A stretch of DNA of 45,833 bases from Chitinivibrionales bacterium (lineage in GTDB: Bacteria; Fibrobacterota; Chitinivibrionia; Chitinivibrionales; WJMI01). The notes under the pieces were generated by a model. It was not told where the DNA came from. It made no database searches and worked only from the letters and a program-made list of their open reading frames with translations. The translations under genes were made by a program, and so were the position numbers. Every line of letters starts with the position of its first letter. The first letter of the stretch is position 1. Below are positions 40,985-45,833 of this stretch, piece by piece. The stretch spans positions 1-45,833 of the forward strand of contig WJMI01000147.1 of NCBI GenBank assembly GCA_014728015.1. Reading direction: 5' to 3'.

Positions 40985-41728
40985 CTACATGACAAGACCG
41001 CCGTCAACGGCAAGCACCTGGCCCGTCACATAATCCGACAAGGATGATGCCAGGAACAGAACCGCATTGGCGACGTCATCGGGCAAGCCCAGTTTCTGCA
41101 TAGGAATCCGCGCGCTCAAGCTCTCCTTTGCCTGCGGCGAAAGCTTGTCGGTCATTGCGGTCTGGATGAATCCAGGCGCGACCGCATTGACGTTGATCGC
41201 GCGCGTTGCCAGCTCGCGCGCCAGTGTCTTGGTGAGCCCGATAAGCCCCGCCTTGGATGCCGCGTAGTTTGCCTGCCCCGCGTTGCCCATCAGCCCTACC
41301 ACGGATGCAATGTTGATGATCTTTCCCCCGCGCGCCTTCATCATCGGCCGCGCCGCTTCCCGGCAGCACAGAAACGCGCTCTTGAGATTGATGGCAAGCA
41401 CGCTGTCCCAGTCGGCATCCTTCATGCGCATGATAAGCCCGTCACGCGTGATGCCCGCATTGTTGACCAGGACGTCCATTTTGCCGAACGCATCGAGAAA
41501 CGACGAGAACATCGTCGAAACATCCCCGGCATTCGATACGTCGGCCTTGAGAGCCAGGGATTTCCGTCCATGCTTCTCGATATCGGCAGCGGTCTGTTGA
41601 GCGCTCTCCGGCTCGATATCGCATATGGCCACATCGGCGCCCGCCTCGGCAAGCTTCAACGCAATCTCCCTGCCTATCCCCCGGCCGCCGCCGGTAACCA
41701 GTGATGCTTTTCCCGCCAGATCGATCAT
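40985..41728 (-). CDS. fabG: 3-oxoacyl-ACP reductase
   Basis: 247 residues. Nucleotide motif TGGGRGIG (residues 12-19), NNAG, and the catalytic S142, Y155 and K159 (IASVVG, YAASK) are intact. It uses NADPH to reduce 3-oxoacyl-ACP. The C-terminus (VTGQVLAVDGGLVM) is standard. ATG at 41728 follows AAAGGTGCGGC. It is 48 bp downstream of fabD within the fab operon. Confidence 0.97.
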   Translation of the reverse strand: MIDLAGKASLVTGGGRGIGREIALKLAEAGADVAICDIEPESAQQTAADIEKHGRKSLALKADVSNAGDVSTMFSSFLDAFGKMDVLVNNAGITRDGLIMRMKDADWDSVLAINLKSAFLCCREAARPMMKARGGKIINIASVVGLMGNAGQANYAASKAGLIGLTKTLARELATRAINVNAVAPGFIQTAMTDKLSPQAKESLSARIPMQKLGLPDDVANAVLFLASSLSDYVTGQVLAVDGGLVM

Positions 41729-41776
41729 GCCGCACCTTTCAGCAATGCGTTCGAGCTTCGCGCCCGGTGAAAACAG

Positions 41777-42697
41777 TCAGGAATTTGTTAGGGAATATAG
41801 ATTATCAACTGTGGCGCACGCTGCGACGCTTATCCCGGGATCGCATTTGCGGGCCAACCCTTTCAGCACCGAACCAGGCCCGACTTCGACACAGTTCACG
41901 GCGCCCTCACCGGCAATCAATGCCATGGCATCCACCCACCGTACGAGCGATACCAATTGCTTGACCAGCAAGTCTCTGATCTGCCCGGAATCTTTTGTAC
42001 GCTGCGCCGTGACATTCGGGATTATTTCGCACCGCGCTTCCCTGAATTCATACGATGCAATGAACGTTGCGAATTGATCCGCGGCCTGCTGCATGAGCGG
42101 CGAGTGGAACGCCCCGCTGACAGGAAGATCGACCACGCGTTTTGCGCCTGCCGCCTGGAGTTTCCCGCACGCGGCCTTGACCGCTTCCACATCCCCGGAT
42201 ATCACGGTCTGCTCGGGGGCGTTTTCATTTGCCGGTACCACCGTCCCGCTCTCGATTGAGGACAGCACCTCGGCAATCGTTTCGCGCGCAAGGCCGATGA
42301 CCGCAGCCATGGCCCCGGGAGCGACCGTGCCGGCCTCGCCCATCAGCTCTCCCCGTTTGGCCACAATCCGGACACCGTCGGCAAACGAGTACACCCCGGC
42401 CGCGTACAGCGCGCCGTACTCGCCGAGCGAATGCCCCAAGGCCAGTGCGGGAGTAATGCCGTTTTCTTGTAAGACATCGCATATCGCCGCCTCGGTAACG
42501 AACAGCGCCGGCTGCGTGTTTCGTGTCTGTGTCAGTTCTTCCGGGGGCCCTTCGAAACAGATCTTTTTCAGGTCGCGCCCGAGAATATCATTCGCCTCGT
42601 CGAACCGCCGGCGGGCCATTTCGAATTTCTCGAAAAAATCCGCGCCCATGCCGACTTTCTGCGAGCCCTGCCCCGGAAAAAGAAATGTCATCTCCAT
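41777..42697 (-). CDS. fabD: Malonyl-CoA:ACP transacylase
   Basis: 306 residues. The start FLFPGQGSQKVGMG and the nucleophile S90 in GHSLGEYGAL are typical, with a conserved His in SGAFHSPLM. It loads malonyl groups on ACP. ATG at 42697 follows AAAGGGTACATGC; a second in-frame ATG lies two codons later. It lies 16 bp downstream of fabH. Confidence 0.97.
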   Translation of the reverse strand: MEMTFLFPGQGSQKVGMGADFFEKFEMARRRFDEANDILGRDLKKICFEGPPEELTQTRNTQPALFVTEAAICDVLQENGITPALALGHSLGEYGALYAAGVYSFADGVRIVAKRGELMGEAGTVAPGAMAAVIGLARETIAEVLSSIESGTVVPANENAPEQTVISGDVEAVKAACGKLQAAGAKRVVDLPVSGAFHSPLMQQAADQFATFIASYEFREARCEIIPNVTAQRTKDSGQIRDLLVKQLVSLVRWVDAMALIAGEGAVNCVEVGPGSVLKGLARKCDPGISVAACATVDNLYSLTNS

Positions 42698-42713
42698 GCA
42701 TGTACCCTTTCGT

Positions 42714-43673
42714 TCAGAAACGTATGATCGCGCTCGCGCACGCCAACCCGCCGCCCAGCGACGTCAGCGCCACCAGCGTGCCGCCGGTAATGCGGCCGTC
42801 ATTGAACGCATCTTGAAGCGCGAGCGGAATCGATGCCGACGATGTGTTCCCGTACTCTTGAAGATTGGTGACCACTTTTTCCCGGGGCACGGCAAAATGC
42901 TCGGCGAGCGAACTGATAATGCGGGCATTGGCCTGGTGGGGAATCAGAAGGTCTATGGCGCCGTGATCGAGGCCGGCCGCATCGAGCGCCTTGAACACCG
43001 CATCGCCCATGAGCCGGACAGCGTGTTTGAAAACTTCGCTGCCTTTCATGGTCATACACCGGCGCTCGCCCCACGCCGGCATGGTAAGAATATCCGAAAG
43101 GCGGCCGTCACTGCTCAAATAGGTCCCGAGAATTCCCGTATCCGGCTGTTCATGCGCGGCAACGACCACCGCCCCGGCCCCGTCACCGAACAGGATTGCC
43201 GTGGACCGGTCGTTCCAGTCAAGCGTTTTCGAAATGATTTCGGCGCCCACGACCAGCACCTTCGCGCACTGCCCCGAAAGAACAAGCGCGTTGGCCAGGG
43301 AAAGCCCGTATACGAAGCCGGCGCACGCCGCGGAAATATCGAACGCGCACACGTCATGTATGCCCAGATGCCTGCCGATGAGACAGGCGGTCGAGGGGAA
43401 GAAGTAGTCGGGCGTGAACGTGGCGCAGATGATCCCGTCGATGTCGCCCGGCGCGAGCCCCGCCCCGGCAAGCGCCCGCGAAGCGGCGCGCGCGCCCAGC
43501 TCGGATGCGGTGGTCGGATCGCCCTTGTCAAGGACATGGCGCCGCTTGATGCCGGTGCGCGTGGTTATCCATTCATCGGAGGTATCCAGGATCTTCTCGA
43601 GGTCCTCATTGGTGAGCACCCGATCGGGGACCGCGGTCCCGACCGAGACGATATGTGCGCGCGTGGATGGCAT
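42714..43673 (-). CDS. fabH: 3-oxoacyl-ACP synthase III
   Basis: 319 residues. The triad is C117 (DISAACAGF), the His of IPHQANARI and the Asn of EYGNTSSASIP. It starts fatty-acid synthesis by joining acetyl-CoA with malonyl-ACP. I choose the ATG at 43673, where the family's N-terminus begins; open frame upstream overlaps plsX and is Arg-rich shadow. The ribosome site AAAGGG is about 13 bases away, longer than ideal. Confidence 0.96.
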   Translation of the reverse strand: MPSTRAHIVSVGTAVPDRVLTNEDLEKILDTSDEWITTRTGIKRRHVLDKGDPTTASELGARAASRALAGAGLAPGDIDGIICATFTPDYFFPSTACLIGRHLGIHDVCAFDISAACAGFVYGLSLANALVLSGQCAKVLVVGAEIISKTLDWNDRSTAILFGDGAGAVVVAAHEQPDTGILGTYLSSDGRLSDILTMPAWGERRCMTMKGSEVFKHAVRLMGDAVFKALDAAGLDHGAIDLLIPHQANARIISSLAEHFAVPREKVVTNLQEYGNTSSASIPLALQDAFNDGRITGGTLVALTSLGGGLACASAIIRF

Positions 43674-43704
43674 CTGCGTGCTGTGTCCCTTTCTGTCCGC
43701 GCCG

Positions 43705-44673
43705 CTACGCGGTCTGCAGTACCGGCAGGCGCCTGTGGACCGCCGCGACCGCCGCGAGAAGCGCATTCGCAAAAGCCTCGGTCGAGGACGAACCGTGTGC
43801 CTTGAAAACAATCCCCCGTATTCCCAGAAGCGGGACCGCCCCGTAGTTTTCGGGATTGAGTATGGTCATTCGCTTCTTGACCGCCCTGACAAGACGCTTG
43901 TGTTTTGCCAGCACCGATTCCATCAGGCTGTGAAAACTCTCGCATGCCTTGAGCAGCACGTTTCCCGTGAAGCCGTCGCACACTACGACATCAACATCAC
44001 CGGACAGCACGCGGCCGCCTTCGACAAAACCGCAGTATCCTTCGCATGCGCCCGCGAGACGTTCGCCGGCCTCCCCGAGCGTGCGCGTTCCTTTGGAGGG
44101 CTCATGCCCGATGTTCAGCAATGCCACGCGCGGGCACGCAATCCCGAGATGCCGTTTCACGTAGTCGAACCCCATGTACGCGAAGGCGACAAGGTGGTCG
44201 GCGCGGCAGTCAAGATTCGCCCCGACGTCCAGCATCAGCGACGGACGCTCCCCGGTAGTAGGCAGAAACGCGGCCAGTGCCGGGCGGGCGACATTATCGT
44301 CACGCCCGAGAAGAAACACGGATGCGCCCATCAGAATGCCCGTATCTCCCGCGGAAACGGACGCATCGACTGCACGCTCCTTCTGGAGCGAGATGCATCT
44401 CACGCTCGGAGATTGTTTCTTTGTTTTCCAAACCCGCGCGGGTGCATCGCCGGCATCGATTGTCTGCGGACAATGCTCGACAGTCAGCCCGTCTCCCCCC
44501 GGCCCCCGCCCGCTGAGAGCATCGAGTTCAGACTCGATTGCCGCGCGGTTGCCGCACAGGACCGCCGAAAACGGAATGTGGCTGCGCTGCCGGGCATCCA
44601 GCACGCCCCGCAACAGCGTCCGTGATCCGAAATCACCGCTTTCGACATCGACCGCCAGTCGAACAGGCACCAT
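43705..44673 (-). CDS. plsX: Phosphate acyltransferase PlsX
   Basis: 322 residues. Family marks include AGDTGILMGAS, RPSLMLDVGANLDCRADHL, VALLNIGHEPSKGT and VCDGFTGNVLLKACES. It makes acyl-phosphate from acyl-ACP for phospholipid synthesis. The N-terminus differs from the norm: AVDVESGDFGSR replaces the near-invariant AVDAMGGD. The rest is ordinary, so this may be a lineage feature. ATG at 44673 has only a weak ribosome site; a GTG one codon later is the alternative. It lies 12 bp after rpmF. Confidence 0.93.
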   Translation of the reverse strand: MVPVRLAVDVESGDFGSRTLLRGVLDARQRSHIPFSAVLCGNRAAIESELDALSGRGPGGDGLTVEHCPQTIDAGDAPARVWKTKKQSPSVRCISLQKERAVDASVSAGDTGILMGASVFLLGRDDNVARPALAAFLPTTGERPSLMLDVGANLDCRADHLVAFAYMGFDYVKRHLGIACPRVALLNIGHEPSKGTRTLGEAGERLAGACEGYCGFVEGGRVLSGDVDVVVCDGFTGNVLLKACESFHSLMESVLAKHKRLVRAVKKRMTILNPENYGAVPLLGIRGIVFKAHGSSSTEAFANALLAAVAAVHRRLPVLQTA

Positions 44674-44685
44674 GCGCGCGACGCC

Positions 44686-44865
44686 CTATTCTTCCGGCTC
44701 GATGACTTCCATGCCCCCGTAGTGCCCGCAGTTCGGACACACCCGGTGGGCCACCTTCGGCTGCTTGCAGTGCGAACACAACGCCGGTTTGGGCGCCTGC
44801 AGCCGATGATGCGAGCGACGTTTGTCGCGACGCGTGCTTGAGATCCTTCGCTTGGGTACCGCCAT
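44686..44865 (-). CDS. rpmF: Ribosomal protein bL32
   Basis: 59 residues. MAVPKRRISSTRRDKRRSHH is the standard start, and a zinc ribbon is formed by CSHC and CPNC. ATG at 44865 follows AAGGGGGACTCC. It stands between yceD and plsX in the order common to many bacteria. Confidence 0.97.
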   Translation of the reverse strand: MAVPKRRISSTRRDKRRSHHRLQAPKPALCSHCKQPKVAHRVCPNCGHYGGMEVIEPEE

Positions 44866-44899
44866 GGAGTCCCCCTTGCATCGGCCGTGCCGATACGGT

Positions 44900-45391
44900 T
44901 CAGTGATGCGAGCTCTTGAGCTTGCGCAACGCCTCCCAACGGGGGTCGATGGAGTCATCGCGGTCGCGCGGGACCGCGTCGTTCTCAACACCCCTGCAAT
45001 CGGGCGAACAGAGCGGCATGATCGGCATGGCCGTCATGATTTCGTCATAGAGCGTCTGCCGTGTATCAACTTCAGAATCGTCATCCGAGTAGTAGAAATC
45101 CACCTCGTCCGCCGGCGCGCTTTCCCCGGGAGGCGCATCGCGGTGCTGAAGAATCATCCTGAATTCGCCGTGAAGGGGCAGGGACAACTCTTCGGCGCAT
45201 CGCGAGCATGTCGCGCGCACGGCGCACGAAAACGTCGCCGCCACGTGGATCTGGTAATGCAGAACGTCAAGCGTCCCGCGGCACGAAACCGGCCCCTGGA
45301 TAGCCCCCTCCCGTACATGCTCATCGGACATGACGGCATCCTGGGCGAGGGTACAGCGGCCCTGATTCAGTGTTTTAAGGTTGATTATCAT
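44900..45391 (-). CDS. yceD: YceD/DUF177 family protein
   Basis: 163 residues. A barrel-like domain with CRGTLDVL, a CSRC pair after FSCAVRAT, and LCSPDCRGV near the end matches DUF177 (YceD), the protein usually encoded before rpmF and linked to 23S rRNA accumulation or ribosome assembly in plants and bacteria. The acidic segment DEVDFYYSDDDSEVD is typical. ATG at 45391 has no visible ribosome site and the predicted start of transcription is close to it. It is the first gene of the rpmF-fab operon here. Confidence 0.9.
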   Translation of the reverse strand: MIINLKTLNQGRCTLAQDAVMSDEHVREGAIQGPVSCRGTLDVLHYQIHVAATFSCAVRATCSRCAEELSLPLHGEFRMILQHRDAPPGESAPADEVDFYYSDDDSEVDTRQTLYDEIMTAMPIMPLCSPDCRGVENDAVPRDRDDSIDPRWEALRKLKSSHH

Positions 45392-45406
45392 ATCGGCGAG
45401 GTGTGA

Positions 45407-45435
45407 AAATAATACGCCCTTGGAAAACCAGTCAA
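45407..45435 (-). promoter_or_regulatory. sigma-70-type promoter of the yceD-rpmF-fab operon
   Basis: TTGACT (45430-45435) and TTATTT (45407-45412) are 17 bases apart on the minus strand; TATTAT two bases earlier is an alternative -10 with 15-base spacing. The start would lie about 8-10 nt before the yceD ATG, so the leader is very short. Confidence 0.6.
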
Positions 45436-45504
45436 GTCAGCATCATGGGGCTTCTCGCGCTCGGAAAAAACGACCCGCGGCGCGCGCCGGCCGCCCGAAA
45501 CGAG

Positions 45505-45531
45505 AATCGGGCTGCACCAGGCAGCCCGATT
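45505..45531 (-). terminator. Perfect 11-bp hairpin downstream of the last gene
   Basis: AATCGGGCTGC pairs fully with GCAGCCCGATT around a five-base loop. It lies 27 bp beyond the stop of the minus-strand gene at 45558. The trailing bases CTCGTTTC give only a weak U-tract, yet the stem strength and position support termination. Confidence 0.65.
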
Positions 45532-45557
45532 GAATTGCGCGCCTCTTTCGTGGGGGA

Positions 45558-45830
45558 TCAGCCCTGCGATGCCAGTTCCGACGCGGCCTTCTTGAAGAGC
45601 TCATACGCGCCGCGCGCCCGCTGACGCATCATGCGCTCCCGCATCTCTTCCTGCGCGGCATCCTCGGATCTGAAATACAGCGTGTAGTATGTGGCGGCGC
45701 TGCCAAGCTGCTCGAGCGCCTCTTCCATATGTCCCCTGGCCTCGGCAAAATAGTCCTCTTCCCGCTCGACCTTCTTAAATTGCTGCTTCAGCTCGTTGCA
45801 CTTGCGCTTCGTCACATTCGCCCGCCCCAT
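45558..45830 (-). CDS. Short helical protein of unknown function, near window edge
   Basis: 90 residues from the ATG at 45830; only three bases remain in the window upstream, so the true start may lie outside. The protein is helical and highly charged (KRKCNELKQQFKKVEREEDYFAEA, MRERMMRQRARGAYELFKKAA), with no signal peptide or membrane helix. A strong hairpin at 45505-45531 follows it, which separates it from the fab operon. I recognise no family. Confidence 0.6.
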   Translation of the reverse strand: MGRANVTKRKCNELKQQFKKVEREEDYFAEARGHMEEALEQLGSAATYYTLYFRSEDAAQEEMRERMMRQRARGAYELFKKAASELASQG

Positions 45831-45833
45831 GAG

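Overview
The window looks like a GC-rich chromosome segment from a Gram-negative (diderm) bacterium. The cell plan follows from several lipoproteins, a secreted HtrA protease, a predicted beta-barrel protein ending in Phe, and an exported nickel superoxide dismutase. The lifestyle suggested is anaerobic or microaerophilic with oxygen and metal stress: superoxide reductase, two ferritin-like proteins, a hemerythrin-like protein, a clostridial-type ferredoxin, a copper P-type ATPase and a probable selenoprotein. The primary-type sigma factor lacks region 1.1 and resembles those of the Fibrobacteres-Chlorobi-Bacteroidetes side of the tree, but I cannot place the organism with confidence.

Layout. 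(1) 1-998: 3' part of a NAD-binding reductase. (2) 1050-8228, minus strand: a metal and redox operon led by a YHS-domain copper ATPase, followed by a small membrane protein, an RseC-like protein, DUF302, a flavocytochrome-type reductase, a Rieske protein, a Met-rich secreted protein and a CNNM/CBS protein. (3) 8546-11441, plus strand: ferritin-like, pterin carbinolamine dehydratase, ferritin-like, ferredoxin, nicotinate phosphoribosyltransferase. (4) 11464-13834, minus: hemerythrin, nicotinamidase, lipoprotein, and an orphan Mu GemA-like gene. (5) 13950-21475, minus: HtrA, UPF0182, unknown, guanylate-kinase-like, PPK2, and an N-terminally deleted PQQ-type dehydrogenase. (6) 21781-26070, plus: PAC2, FtsH, a Pro/Glu-rich peptide, D-lactate dehydrogenase. 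(7) 26081-30030, minus: unknown secreted protein, sigma factor, selenocysteine thioredoxin-like protein, Ni-SOD, superoxide reductase. (8) two tRNA genes. (9) envelope and STAS genes to about 36.5 kb. (10) 36562-45391, minus: rpe, acyl-CoA dehydrogenase, rnc and the classical yceD-rpmF-plsX-fabH-fabD-fabG-acpP-fabF cluster.

The main discovery is regulatory. Seven sigma-54-type -24/-12 promoter elements with exact spacing stand in front of the copper ATPase, ferritin, lipoprotein/nicotinamidase/hemerythrin, GemA-like, HtrA, PAC2-FtsH and superoxide reductase/Ni-SOD transcription units. Five of these promoters, in three intergenic regions, share an upstream inverted repeat of the form TGNGAA-N6-TTCNCA (one copy is imperfect). 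Its centre lies 79-82 bp from the -24 GG in four cases and 92 bp, one helical turn further, in the fifth. This predicts one enhancer-binding protein controlling a combined metal, superoxide and protein-quality-control regulon. Neither rpoN nor the activator is in the window.

The second discovery is a probable selenoprotein. Directly downstream of sodN, an exported thioredoxin-like gene is interrupted by one in-frame TGA exactly where the first Cys of CxxC should be. It is followed at the right distance by a hairpin with an AGGUU apical loop, as in a bacterial SECIS. Together with an exported Ni-SOD whose signal cleavage would expose the His1-Cys2 nickel hook, this suggests a periplasmic superoxide-defence module with a selenocysteine reductant.
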